In this document: positions 50,318-60,658 of the stretch, piece after piece | Position numbering within the stretch: the stretch's first letter is position 1 | Layout of the letters: every line of letters begins with the position of its first letter | Assembly: GCF_019635935.1 (NCBI RefSeq) | Contig: NZ_JAHBYN010000001.1 | Span: 1 to 64,000, forward strand | Reading direction: 5' to 3' | Length of the DNA stretch: 64,000 nucleotides | DNA from: Parvibaculum sp. | GTDB lineage: Bacteria; Pseudomonadota; Alphaproteobacteria; Parvibaculales; Parvibaculaceae | Made by a program: the position numbers and the translations under genes | Notes under the pieces: generated by a model | What the model was told of the DNA's origin: nothing | The model's database searches: none | What the model saw: only the letters and a program-made list of their open reading frames with translations

Positions 50318-50445
50318 ATCCGCTCGTTTCGCACCCCCACCGGCCTTTCGCAAGCGGATTTGCCGGTTGCCGATTTGCCTTGCCGAAACATTATGCAGGC
50401 GCTAATTTGGACAAAATTTGTGCAACTTCCATCGGTGCCTAAAGT

Positions 50446-51468
50446 TTGACCATATTTATCGGCAAGCACGTTCTGGCGAACCAGGTCCTGCTGGCGCCCA
50501 TGGCCGGCGTCACCGATCTGCCGTTTCGCCGGGTGGCGCACCGGCTGGGGGCCGGCCTCGTCGTCTCCGAAATGGTGGCGAGCGACGCGCTGGTCCGTGA
50601 GCGGCGGGATGTGGTGCGCCGGGCCGCGGGCGCGGGCGAAGTCGAGCCGCTGGCGATCCAGCTCGCCGGTCGGGAAGCTTACTGGATGGCCGAGGGCGCG
50701 AAGCTCGCCGCGGCGGCCGGCGCGGACATCATCGACATCAACATGGGCTGCCCCGCCAAGCAGGTGACGACCGGCCTGTCGGGTTCGGCGCTGATGCGCG
50801 ACCTCGACCATGCGGAAAGCCTGATCGACGCGACCGTCGGCGCCGTGTCTGTTCCGGTCACGCTGAAAATGCGCACCGGCTGGGACGATGCGACGCGCAA
50901 TGCCCCGGAGCTGGCGTCGCGCGCCGAGGCCGCGGGCATCCGCATGGTGACGGTGCATGGACGCACCCGCTGTCAGTTTTACAAAGGCCGTGCGGACTGG
51001 CGTTTCATCGCCGAGGTCAAAAGCGCCGTCTCGATCCCGGTCATCGCCAATGGCGACATAACCAGCGAAGAAGACGCGCGCGAAATCCTTGCCGTGTCGG
51101 GCGCCGATGGCGTGATGATCGGCCGCGGCGCGCAAGGACGTCCCTGGTTCCCGGCGCAGGTCGCGCACTACCTGAAAACCGGCAACAAGCTGGCCGCGCC
51201 GTCATGGGAAGCGCAACGCGAGATCGTCACGGGACATTACCGCGACATGCTCGATCACTATGGCGCGGCACTGGGCTTGCGCGTCGCCCGCAAGCATATC
51301 GTCTGGTACCTCGAGGATGCGTCGCGATGTTTCCCGGAAGAGGCGCTCGCAGCCAAACGCGCCGTCGTGCGCATGAACGATCCGGACGACGTGCTCGCGG
51401 CGCTTGACGCATTTTACGGCGAAGCCGCGCGGCGCGAACCCGCCCGCGCATCGAGGGAGGCCGCATGA
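50446..51468 (+). CDS. dusB: tRNA-dihydrouridine synthase DusB
   Basis: FMN-dependent reduction of uridine to dihydrouridine in the tRNA D-loop. The 340-residue protein has [12 protein letters not shown], catalytic Cys102 ([12 protein letters not shown]), [12 protein letters not shown] and [12 protein letters not shown]. The TTG start at 50446 is required to keep the first strand ([12 protein letters not shown]). The next ATG would cut into the FMN-binding part. It precedes ntrB with an ATGA overlap, the common alphaproteobacterial order. Confidence 0.93.
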   Translation: MTIFIGKHVLANQVLLAPMAGVTDLPFRRVAHRLGAGLVVSEMVASDALVRERRDVVRRAAGAGEVEPLAIQLAGREAYWMAEGAKLAAAAGADIIDINMGCPAKQVTTGLSGSALMRDLDHAESLIDATVGAVSVPVTLKMRTGWDDATRNAPELASRAEAAGIRMVTVHGRTRCQFYKGRADWRFIAEVKSAVSIPVIANGDITSEEDAREILAVSGADGVMIGRGAQGRPWFPAQVAHYLKTGNKLAAPSWEAQREIVTGHYRDMLDHYGAALGLRVARKHIVWYLEDASRCFPEEALAAKRAVVRMNDPDDVLAALDAFYGEAARREPARASREAA

Positions 51469-52595
51469 TGTCGCAAGCCGCAAAATCCTTCCCGGCCGGC
51501 GCGCCGCCCGAAGCCACCGTTATTCTGAAGTCGATCCCGCATCCGGTGATCCTCGTCGATCGCGACAGCCGCATTGAATATGTCAACGACAGCACCGAGG
51601 AGTTTTTCGCGGCGAGTTCCGCCATGCTTGTCGGACATCCGCTGAGCGAGATTGTCGCCTTCGGCAGTCCGGTGTTGTCGCTGATCGAACAGGTGTTCGA
51701 GCGCGGCGTATCGGTCAACGAATATGGCGTCGAGATCGGTACGCCCCGCATGGGCGACCGGCAGGTCGACATTCAGGTGACGCCGCTGGCCGAGTTTCCG
51801 GGCCATGTGCTGCTGCTGCTGCAGGTCCGGACCATGGCGCACAAGATGGATCGGCAATTGACCCATCGAAGCGCCGCGCGTTCGGTCACCGGCATGGCGG
51901 CGATCCTCGCGCATGAAATCAAGAACCCGCTTTCGGGCATTCGCGGCGCGGCGCAATTGCTGGAACTGGCGGCTTCGACCGAAGACAAGACGCTGACGCG
52001 GCTGATCTGCGAAGAGACCGACCGCATCTGCAAGCTGGTCGATCGCATGGAAGTCTTCTCCGACGAACGTCCGGTGCCGCGCGAGCCGGTCAACATCCAT
52101 CTGGTTCTCGGCCATGTGAAGCAGCTTGCGGCGACGGGTTTCGCGAGCGGCATTCGCATCGTCGAGGAATACGATCCCTCGCTGCCCCCCGTACTGGGCG
52201 ACAAGGACCAGCTGATTCAGGTCTTCCTCAATCTGGTCAAGAACGCGGCGGAAGCGATCGGAAAGCCCGAGGGCGAAATCGTCCTGACGACGGCCTACAG
52301 GCCCGGCGTGCGCCTCTCGATGCCCGGCAGCCGCGACCGCGTCAGCCTGCCGCTCGAAATTTGCGTGATCGATGATGGCCCCGGTGTGCCGCCCGACATC
52401 ATGGAACACCTCTTCGATCCCTTCGTGACCACCAAGTCGTCCGGCACCGGTCTCGGCCTTGCGCTCGTCGCCAAGATCATCGGCGATCACGGCGGAATCA
52501 TCGAATGCGAAAGCCTGCCGCGCGGCACGGTCTTCCGCGTCTTGTTGCCCATGCATACCGGCGCGACCGTCGCCGACGGCGATCTGCCGCACTGA
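51465..52595 (+). CDS. ntrB: Nitrogen regulation sensor kinase NtrB
   Basis: Soluble two-component kinase that phosphorylates NtrC when nitrogen is limiting, controlled by PII. The 376-residue protein has a PAS domain (~20-120), the dimerisation/phosphoacceptor helix with His150 ([17 protein letters not shown]), and an ATPase domain with [18 protein letters not shown] and GTGLGLALV. Its start overlaps dusB, and ntrC starts 13 bp after its stop. Confidence 0.95.
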   Translation: MMSQAAKSFPAGAPPEATVILKSIPHPVILVDRDSRIEYVNDSTEEFFAASSAMLVGHPLSEIVAFGSPVLSLIEQVFERGVSVNEYGVEIGTPRMGDRQVDIQVTPLAEFPGHVLLLLQVRTMAHKMDRQLTHRSAARSVTGMAAILAHEIKNPLSGIRGAAQLLELAASTEDKTLTRLICEETDRICKLVDRMEVFSDERPVPREPVNIHLVLGHVKQLAATGFASGIRIVEEYDPSLPPVLGDKDQLIQVFLNLVKNAAEAIGKPEGEIVLTTAYRPGVRLSMPGSRDRVSLPLEICVIDDGPGVPPDIMEHLFDPFVTTKSSGTGLGLALVAKIIGDHGGIIECESLPRGTVFRVLLPMHTGATVADGDLPH

Positions 52596-52608
52596 CAGGA
52601 GAACAGAG

Positions 52609-54051
<1,443 letters not shown>

Positions 54052-54208
54052 CCGAGGCGGCCCGATATCGAAGTGTCACAATCCAGCAACATTGTTGTTG
54101 AACGGTATCGCTTGCCGATACAGAATGTCGCCCTGCCGCAAGGGAGCGTGGCGGAATTGGCACATATCCGGATGCAACGCGGCGCAAGTCCGCTACCGGT
54201 GCGATGCC

Positions 54209-54232
54209 GCGCGAGGCCCGTCGGCCTCGCGC
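54209..54232. other. Perfect hairpin upstream of ntrY
   Basis: A 10-bp perfect stem, GCGCGAGGCC (54209-54218) with GGCCTCGCGC (54223-54232), has a CGTC loop and lies 22 bp before the ntrY ATG. No T-run follows. It could attenuate read-through or shape ntrY translation. It is part of the 203-bp ntrC-ntrY spacer, which also contains a 13-nt tRNA-Leu-like D-arm sequence at 54148-54160. Confidence 0.55.
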
Positions 54233-54254
54233 TGAACCCCGCGCGGGAAGCAAC

Positions 54255-56531
54255 ATGGCGACGACGGACCGGATCGACAGGTCGGCAGGGTGGGAAGGCC
54301 GATTTTGGCAGCTGATAGGCCGTCGGGGCTTTTCGGCCGGCGTATCCGTGGGTCTGGTCGTTGCGGCTGTTCTGCTCGGCTCATTCACCTACATGCTGCT
54401 GACGGGCCTGACGCCCTTTGCGCCGACGCGCACCGTTCTGATCTCGCTCCTGTTGGCCAACCTCACCATCGTCCTGGTGCTGTTCGGGCTGATTTCCTGG
54501 CGCGTCATTCGCCTGATCATGGCGCGTGTCAGCGGCACGACGGGCGCCAAGCTTCATGCGCGTCTTGTCACCATGTTTGCCATCGTCGCGGTGATGCCGG
54601 CGATCATCGTGGCCGCATTCGCGGCAATGACATTGAACCGCGGTCTCGATACCTGGTTCAGCGAACGCGTTCAGATCATCATTTCCAACGCGGAAACGGT
54701 CGCCGAAGCCTATCTCAACGAACACCATCATGTGCTGCGCGGCGACGCGCTCGCCATGGCCAACGACATCAATCGAAATTCGCCGTTGTTGACCTCGAAT
54801 CCCGGCCTCTTTTTCCAGCTTGTCTCCGACCAGATGCATTTGCGAGCGCTCAACGGCGCCTATCTGATCAAATCCGACGGCCGCATCGTGACCAAGGCCC
54901 GCGCGAGCGTGGATCTCGGAATGCCGCCGGACGAACAATTTGAAGCAGCGGGGAAGGGCGAGGCGGCGCTTTTCACGGTCGAGGATCGCAGCCAGGTCCG
55001 GGCGCTGGTATCGATCCCTGCACTTGACGATACCTATCTCTATGTTGCGCGTCTGGTCGACGCGCGCGTGCTGGAACATCTCGCCGAAACGCGCGCCGCC
55101 GTCGACGAATATGAAAGCCTGGAAAGCCGCCGCATCCAGTTCCAGGTTACGTTCGCGCTGATCTACGTGATATTCGCGCTGATCATGCTGCTGGCGGCGA
55201 TATGGCTTGGCCTCTGGGCGGCAAACCGGATCGTCGATCCGATTTCCGAGCTTGTGCGAGCCGCCGAACGCGTCAGCGCGGGCGACTTGCGCGCGCGCGT
55301 GTATGTCGGTCAAACGGGCGACGAGCTCGATATGTTGACCGGCGCGTTCAACCGGATGACGAGCCAGCTTGAAAGTCAGCGCAACGATCTGGTCGCCGCC
55401 AACCACCAGCTCGACGAACGGCGGCAATTCACCGAAGCGGTGCTTTCCGGCGTGAGCGCCGGTGTGCTGGGTCTCGACAATGAGGGCCGCATCGGCCATG
55501 CAAACCGCGCCGCACTGAAATTCTTCGACCGGCCGGAATCCGGCATGATCGGCCGCGACATCATGACGACGGTTCCCGAAATGGCAGCCGTCATTTCAGA
55601 TGCGCGCGCGCATCCCGAGCGTCGCGCGCAGGCGCAAGTCACGATCCACCGCGATGGACAGGATCGGACGTTGAATTTGCGTATCACCCGCGAAGTAACG
55701 GATGCCGGACAGGGCGGTTTCGTTCTGACCTTCGACGACATCACCGAGCTCGTGCGGGCGCAGCGCACGTCGGCCTGGGCCGATGTGGCTCGCCGCATCG
55801 CCCACGAAATCAAGAACCCGCTGACGCCGATCCAGCTTTCGGCCGAACGGCTGCGCCGCAAATACGGCAAGGAAGTAAAATCGGATCCCGAGGTTTTCGA
55901 GCAATGCACGGCGACCATCATCCGCCAGGTTAACGACATCGGGCGTATGGTCGATGAGTTCTCGTCATTTGCGCGCATGCCGGTGGCGGCAATGAAGCCT
56001 GTCGATCTCGGCGAGATTCTGCGTCAGTCGGTTTTTCTTCAGCGCGTCGGCCATCCGGACATCGAATATCGTCTCGACATGCCGGACGAAGCGGTCGTCG
56101 CCGAATGCGACGGGCGGCTGGTCAGCCAGGCGCTGACCAATGTCCTGAAAAATGCGGCCGAGGCTATTCGCGGCAACGACGACGAGCATGGCAGCGGATC
56201 GGCGGCGACAGGCGGTGCAAAGATCGGCCGCATTCACATTCGGTTGACCGCGGACGACGACAAGGTGGAGATAGCGGCCACCGACACAGGCTGCGGCTTG
56301 CCCGAGACCGACCGGACACGCCTCACCGAGCCCTATATGACGACCCGCGCCAAGGGTACGGGGCTCGGCCTGGCAATCGTCAACAAGGTCATGGAAGAAC
56401 ATGGCGGGCAGTTGATCCTCGAGGACGCGCCGCGTGACGAGGATTGGGATACGGGAGCGCGCATACGTCTGGTGTTTCCGCGCCGCGTCGCCGCCCAGAG
56501 TGAAGCGAAAGAGGCTGTAAATGGCGTCTGA
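54255..56531 (+). CDS. ntrY: Nitrogen sensor kinase NtrY
   Basis: Membrane two-component kinase, partner of NtrX. The 758-residue protein has N-terminal transmembrane segments (about residues 28-50, 60-82, 103-127) and a periplasmic sensor loop. A further transmembrane segment (~300-325) is followed by HAMP (~330-380), PAS (~390-500), the phosphoacceptor [18 protein letters not shown], and ATPase motifs ([22 protein letters not shown]). The ATG at 54255 with GGAAG upstream is preferred over one 17 codons earlier. It overlaps ntrX by 11 nt. Confidence 0.95.
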   Translation: MATTDRIDRSAGWEGRFWQLIGRRGFSAGVSVGLVVAAVLLGSFTYMLLTGLTPFAPTRTVLISLLLANLTIVLVLFGLISWRVIRLIMARVSGTTGAKLHARLVTMFAIVAVMPAIIVAAFAAMTLNRGLDTWFSERVQIIISNAETVAEAYLNEHHHVLRGDALAMANDINRNSPLLTSNPGLFFQLVSDQMHLRALNGAYLIKSDGRIVTKARASVDLGMPPDEQFEAAGKGEAALFTVEDRSQVRALVSIPALDDTYLYVARLVDARVLEHLAETRAAVDEYESLESRRIQFQVTFALIYVIFALIMLLAAIWLGLWAANRIVDPISELVRAAERVSAGDLRARVYVGQTGDELDMLTGAFNRMTSQLESQRNDLVAANHQLDERRQFTEAVLSGVSAGVLGLDNEGRIGHANRAALKFFDRPESGMIGRDIMTTVPEMAAVISDARAHPERRAQAQVTIHRDGQDRTLNLRITREVTDAGQGGFVLTFDDITELVRAQRTSAWADVARRIAHEIKNPLTPIQLSAERLRRKYGKEVKSDPEVFEQCTATIIRQVNDIGRMVDEFSSFARMPVAAMKPVDLGEILRQSVFLQRVGHPDIEYRLDMPDEAVVAECDGRLVSQALTNVLKNAAEAIRGNDDEHGSGSAATGGAKIGRIHIRLTADDDKVEIAATDTGCGLPETDRTRLTEPYMTTRAKGTGLGLAIVNKVMEEHGGQLILEDAPRDEDWDTGARIRLVFPRRVAAQSEAKEAVNGV

Positions 56532-57915
56532 TATTCTGATTGTCGACGACGAAGGCGACATCCGCGATCTGGTCGCGGGAATTTTGAGCGACGAGGGCTA
56601 CGACACACGCAGCGCCGCCGACAGCGACCGTGCGCTGGCCGCCATCGAGGCGCGTCGCCCCGGGCTGGTCATTCTCGACATCTGGCTGCAAGGCAGCAAG
56701 CTCGACGGGCTCGAACTCCTCGACATCATCCGCGAGCGTCATCCCGATCTGCCGGTGATCATCATCAGCGGTCACGGCAACATCGAAACGGCGGTGTCCG
56801 CAATCAAGAAGGGCGCCTACGACTTCATCGAAAAGCCGTTCAAGGCCGACCGCCTGATCCTGATCGTCCGCCGCGCGCTGGAAGCCTTCCGTCTGCGCCG
56901 CGAAAACAGCGAGCTGCGCGCCCGCGCCGGCGACGACACGACGCTGATCGGATTCTCGCCGGCCATGGCGCAAGTGCGTCAGACCATCGACAAGGTGGCG
57001 CCGACCGGAAGCCGCGTGCTGATCACGGGCCCGTCGGGCTCGGGCAAGGAGGTTGTGGCCCGCCTCCTTCATGCGCGCTCGCGCCGTTCGGCAAACGCCT
57101 TTGTCGCGATCAACACGGCCACCATGGCGCCGGAGCGCATGGAAGTCGAACTCTTCGGCACCGAGGAAAGCGCCGCAGGCCCGCGCAAGGTCGGCGTGTT
57201 CGAACAGGCGCATGGCGGCACGCTGTTTCTCGACGAAGTGGCCGAAATGCCGATCGAGACGCAAAGCAAGATATTGCGCGTGCTGGTCGACCAGACCTTC
57301 GAGCGCGTCGGCGGCGGCCCGAAGGTCAAGGTCGATGTGCGCGTGGTCTCCTCGTCGAGCCGCGACCTCCTGGATGAGATCGCGAAGGGCCGGTTGCGCG
57401 AGGATCTCTTCCACCGCCTCAATGTCGTGCCCATCGCCGTGCCGCCGCTATCGTCAAGGCGCGAGGATATTCCATTGCTGGTCGAATACTTCATGGGCCA
57501 GATTTCAAACGCCACAGGCTTGCCGCCGCGCCGCATTTCCGAAGACGCGCTGGCCGCCCTTCAGGCCCATGACTGGCCGGGAAACGTCCGCCAGCTTCGC
57601 AACAATGTCGAACGCCTGCTGATCCTGACGTCGGGCGACCCGAACGCCGTCGTCACAGCTGACATGCTGCCGGCCGAGGTCGGCGCTTCGGCGCAAATGA
57701 CCGTCAACGGCGCCGGCGGCGAACACATCATGGCCTTGCCTTTGCGCGAGGCGCGCGAAACCTTCGAGCGGGAATATCTGATTGCGCAGATCAGCCGTTT
57801 CGGCGGCAACATTTCGCGCACGGCGTCGTTCATCGGCATGGAGCGTTCGGCGCTGCACCGCAAGCTGAAATCGCTCGGCGTCGCCGCCGCCAACCGGCTC
57901 GACATTCCCGCATGA
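56521..57915 (+). CDS. ntrX: Response regulator NtrX (without GAFTGA loop)
   Basis: The 464-residue NtrC-like regulator has a receiver with Asp53 (VILDIWLQG), an AAA+ domain with Walker A GPSGSGKE (170-177) and Walker B LFLDEV, and a Fis-type HTH at the C-terminus (NISRTASFIGMERSALHRKL). The loop after ELFG reads TEESAAGPRKVG and lacks the GAFTGA motif needed to contact sigma54, unlike NtrC here. It probably acts with sigma70 or as a repressor, as proposed for some alphaproteobacterial NtrX. Confidence 0.94.
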   Translation: MASDILIVDDEGDIRDLVAGILSDEGYDTRSAADSDRALAAIEARRPGLVILDIWLQGSKLDGLELLDIIRERHPDLPVIIISGHGNIETAVSAIKKGAYDFIEKPFKADRLILIVRRALEAFRLRRENSELRARAGDDTTLIGFSPAMAQVRQTIDKVAPTGSRVLITGPSGSGKEVVARLLHARSRRSANAFVAINTATMAPERMEVELFGTEESAAGPRKVGVFEQAHGGTLFLDEVAEMPIETQSKILRVLVDQTFERVGGGPKVKVDVRVVSSSSRDLLDEIAKGRLREDLFHRLNVVPIAVPPLSSRREDIPLLVEYFMGQISNATGLPPRRISEDALAALQAHDWPGNVRQLRNNVERLLILTSGDPNAVVTADMLPAEVGASAQMTVNGAGGEHIMALPLREARETFEREYLIAQISRFGGNISRTASFIGMERSALHRKLKSLGVAAANRLDIPA

Positions 57916-57940
57916 TCCTCCCGCGAACCGAGGCACTCCC

Positions 57941-59317
57941 ATGAAAGTCATCGTTTGCGGCGCCGGTCAGGTCGGTTTCGGCATCGCGCGTCAGCTTGCC
58001 GCCGAACAGAACGACGTGACGGTCATCGACCAGTCGCCGCAGCTCGTCCGTCAGATTTCGGATGCGCTCGACGTTCGCGCCATTGTCGGCCACGGCGCCC
58101 ATCCGGACGTGCTGGAGCGCGCCGGCGCCGCCTCCGCCGACATGTTGATCGCCGTCACTTTCCACGACGAAGTCAACATGATCGCCTGCCAGGTCGCGCA
58201 TTCCCTCTTCCAGTTGCCGACCAAGATTGCGCGCATCCGCGCCCAGTCCTATTTGCAGCCCGGCTTCCAGGACCTGTTCTCGCAGGATCATCTGCCGATC
58301 GACGTCGTCATTTCGCCCGAGCTTGAAGTCGGCAAGGCGGTGCTGCGCCGCCTCGCCGTTCCGGGCGCCCTCGACATCCTGAATTTCGCCGACGGAAGGG
58401 TCAGCGTTGTCGGCGTGTCGCTGGAGGAAGACTGCCCCATCGTCAACACGCCGCTGCGCCAGCTCACCGATCTCTTTCCCGATCTGCGTTCCCGCGTCGT
58501 CGGCATCGTGCGCGGCGGCGAGCTGTTCGTGCCGCAAAGCGACGACCAGATGCTGGTCGGCGACGAAGCCTATTTCGCCGCCGACGTGCGCGACGTGCGC
58601 CGCACACTGGGCATATTCGGTCACGAGGAAAAGACCGCACGGCGCGTCATCATCGTCGGCGCCGGCAATATCGGCCTTTATGTCGCTCGCGAACTCGAGG
58701 AAAATCATCCCGGCGTCCGCGTCAAGGTGATCGAGAGCGACCGCGAACGCGCGATCCATGTCGCCGACAGGCTGAAGCGCACCATCGTGCTGCACGGCGA
58801 CGGCCTCGATCCGGAGCTGCTGCAGGAGGCGGGCATCGGCGAAACCGAAATTCTGGTGACCTTGACCAACAACGATCAGGCCAACATCCTGTCCTGCGTG
58901 GTCGCCAAGCGCGAGGGCTGCACGCGCACCATGTCCTTGATCAACAACAACACCTACCAGCCGCTGATGCGCTCGCTCGGCATCGACGCTTTCATCGATC
59001 CGCGCGGCACCACCGTCTCCTCGGTGTTGCAGCATGTGCGCCGCGGCCGTATTCGCGGGCTGCAATCGGTCCATGACGGCGCGGCCGAAATCATCGAGGC
59101 CGAGGCGCTCGAAACCTCGCCGCTTGTCGGCAAACCGCTGCGCGAGGTCAATCTTCCCGATGGCATTCTGGTCGGCGCCGTCATTCGCGACGACGAGGTC
59201 ATCATCCCGCGCGGCAGCACCGAAATCGAAGCGGGCGACCGCGTCGTCCTTTTCGCCCGTTCCGATCAGGTGAAAAAGGTCGAGCAGATGTTCCGCGTCA
59301 GCATCGAATTTTTCTGA
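57941..59317 (+). CDS. trkA: Trk potassium uptake regulator TrkA
   Basis: Cytosolic NAD-binding gate regulator of TrkH/TrkG potassium channels. The 458-residue protein has two tandem RCK units, each with a Rossmann motif (VCGAGQVGFG at residues ~4-13; IVGAGNIGLYVAREL near 238) and a TrkA_C domain. Its location after ntrYX is conserved in alphaproteobacteria. No TrkH gene is in the window. Confidence 0.95.
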   Translation: MKVIVCGAGQVGFGIARQLAAEQNDVTVIDQSPQLVRQISDALDVRAIVGHGAHPDVLERAGAASADMLIAVTFHDEVNMIACQVAHSLFQLPTKIARIRAQSYLQPGFQDLFSQDHLPIDVVISPELEVGKAVLRRLAVPGALDILNFADGRVSVVGVSLEEDCPIVNTPLRQLTDLFPDLRSRVVGIVRGGELFVPQSDDQMLVGDEAYFAADVRDVRRTLGIFGHEEKTARRVIIVGAGNIGLYVARELEENHPGVRVKVIESDRERAIHVADRLKRTIVLHGDGLDPELLQEAGIGETEILVTLTNNDQANILSCVVAKREGCTRTMSLINNNTYQPLMRSLGIDAFIDPRGTTVSSVLQHVRRGRIRGLQSVHDGAAEIIEAEALETSPLVGKPLREVNLPDGILVGAVIRDDEVIIPRGSTEIEAGDRVVLFARSDQVKKVEQMFRVSIEFF

Positions 59318-59328
59318 AAGTCGCGCGT

Positions 59329-60186
59329 TTGTCCCGCATCGCATATGTCAATGGCCGTTATCTGCGCCATGCCGAGGCCGCGGTCCACATCGAGGATCGC
59401 GGCTATCAGTTTTCTGACGGTGTCTATGAAGTCTGCGGCATCCGCAATGGCCGCTTCATGGACGAGGCGCTGCATCTCGAACGGCTGGAGCGCTCGCTCG
59501 GCGAGCTGCGCATCGCGATGCCGCTCTCCCTCGCCGCGCTCCGCCACATTCTGCGCGAGGTCGTCCGGCGGAACCGCATTTCAAACGGTCTCGTCTATCT
59601 GCAGGTGACGCGCGGCGTCGCCCCGCGCGATCATCCCTTTCCTGCGTCGCACGTGCCCCCGGCGCTGGTCGTCACCGCAAAGCGTCTCAACGAAGCGCGG
59701 ATAGCCGCCGCGGTCGCCAAAGGTGTCGCCGTCGCCACTATGCCGGATCTCCGCTGGGCGCGGCGCGACATCAAGTCGGTGTCGCTGTTGCCCAACATTC
59801 TGGCCAAGCAGGCCGCGCGCGACGCCGGCGCCTATGAGGCCTGGCTGGTGGATGCAGACGGCTTCGTCACCGAAGGCTCCTCGACCAACGCCTGGATCGT
59901 CGACCGCGACGGACGTCTTGTCACGCGGCCCGCAAGCCACGCCATCCTCAATGGCGTCACCCGTCGCGTGCTGCTGGAAACGGCGAAAGCCGAAGGCATT
60001 GAGGTGATCGAGCGGCCTTTCACGCCGCAAGAGGCGAAATCGGCCCGCGAAGCCTTCATAAGCGCCTCCTCGGCGATTATCATTCCGGTGGTCCGGATCG
60101 ATGGCGAACCCGTAGGAAATGCGGAGCCCGGATCGCTGACGCTTCGCTTGCGCGAAGCCTATGGGCGCGTCGGACGTCTGACCTGA
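59329..60186 (+). CDS. dat: Class IV aminotransferase, D-amino acid transaminase-like
   Basis: PLP enzyme of fold IV, most like D-alanine transaminase. Branched-chain or aminodeoxychorismate lyase activity cannot be excluded. In the 285-residue protein the PLP Lys is Lys149 in DIKSVSLLPNILAKQ, with EDRGYQFSDGVYEV at residues 22-35 and EGSSTNAWIV for the phosphate side. The TTG start at 59329 is needed to keep the conserved first strand. The neighbours trkA and hfq support a dat label. Confidence 0.82.
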   Translation: MSRIAYVNGRYLRHAEAAVHIEDRGYQFSDGVYEVCGIRNGRFMDEALHLERLERSLGELRIAMPLSLAALRHILREVVRRNRISNGLVYLQVTRGVAPRDHPFPASHVPPALVVTAKRLNEARIAAAVAKGVAVATMPDLRWARRDIKSVSLLPNILAKQAARDAGAYEAWLVDADGFVTEGSSTNAWIVDRDGRLVTRPASHAILNGVTRRVLLETAKAEGIEVIERPFTPQEAKSAREAFISASSAIIIPVVRIDGEPVGNAEPGSLTLRLREAYGRVGRLT

Positions 60187-60195
60187 GCCCTGAAA

Positions 60196-60211
60196 CCGCC
60201 CAAACGGGCGG
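60196..60211. terminator. Short hairpin after dat
   Basis: CCGCCC-AAAC-GGGCGG, a perfect 6-bp stem 10 nt after the dat stop, is followed by AAATCGGG without a T-run. It is a possible weak terminator. Confidence 0.3.
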
Positions 60212-60240
60212 AAATCGGGCCAAAATCGTACCGATTGCAG

Positions 60241-60261
60241 GTGCGAAGTTTAATTTCGCAC
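60241..60261. promoter_or_regulatory. Inverted repeat upstream of hfq
   Basis: GTGCGAA-N7-TTCGCAC is perfect, with flanking CAG/TTG extending the arms to near 10 bp. It lies ~140 bp upstream of the hfq ATG, within the 212-bp dat-hfq spacer. It is a candidate operator or structured leader. Confidence 0.4.
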
Positions 60262-60398
60262 TTGCAGCATAACTGAAAACGCCCGACTGTATGCGTGAGC
60301 GCCGCAGCCCCGAGCCGTCCTCCGGCCGGGTGCAAACAAAAAAGCCGGTCCGCGCGGCGAAGGCCCGGCCCCATCAGACCGACAAATGGGGTTTACCC

Positions 60399-60647
60399 AT
60401 GAACGAGAAGACCCATAACCTCCAGGACACCTTCCTGAACCATGTTCGCAAGAACAAGACGACCCTCACCATCTTTCTGGTGAACGGCGTCAAGCTTCAG
60501 GGCGTTGTCACCTGGTTCGACAACTTTTGTGTGTTGCTCCGCCGGGACGGCCACTCGCAACTCGTGTATAAGCACGCCATATCCACCATCATGCCGGCCC
60601 AGCCCGTTCAGCTTTTCGAGCCCGAAACGAACGGTGAGGAGGCCTGA
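60399..60647 (+). CDS. hfq: RNA chaperone Hfq
   Basis: Sm-like hexamer pairing small RNAs with mRNAs. The 82-residue protein has the Sm1 region [18 protein letters not shown] and the Sm2 motif YKHAIST. The ATG at 60399 ([10 protein letters not shown]) is the family start, so the longer frame upstream is discarded. hflX starts 11 nt after its stop, as in most proteobacteria. Confidence 0.97.
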   Translation: MNEKTHNLQDTFLNHVRKNKTTLTIFLVNGVKLQGVVTWFDNFCVLLRRDGHSQLVYKHAISTIMPAQPVQLFEPETNGEEA

Positions 60648-60658
60648 AGAGACATCGA

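Noticed and set aside
54148..54160. tRNA-Leu gene starting at the GTGGCGGAATTGG motif
   Set aside because: No acceptor stem, anticodon loop or GTTCGA T-loop can be folded downstream. Kept only as a low-interest remnant.
54155..54176. Sigma54 promoter (TGGCAC...TGCA) before ntrY
   Set aside because: The GG and GC elements are separated by 13 nt in place of 10, so the match fails the strict spacing rule.
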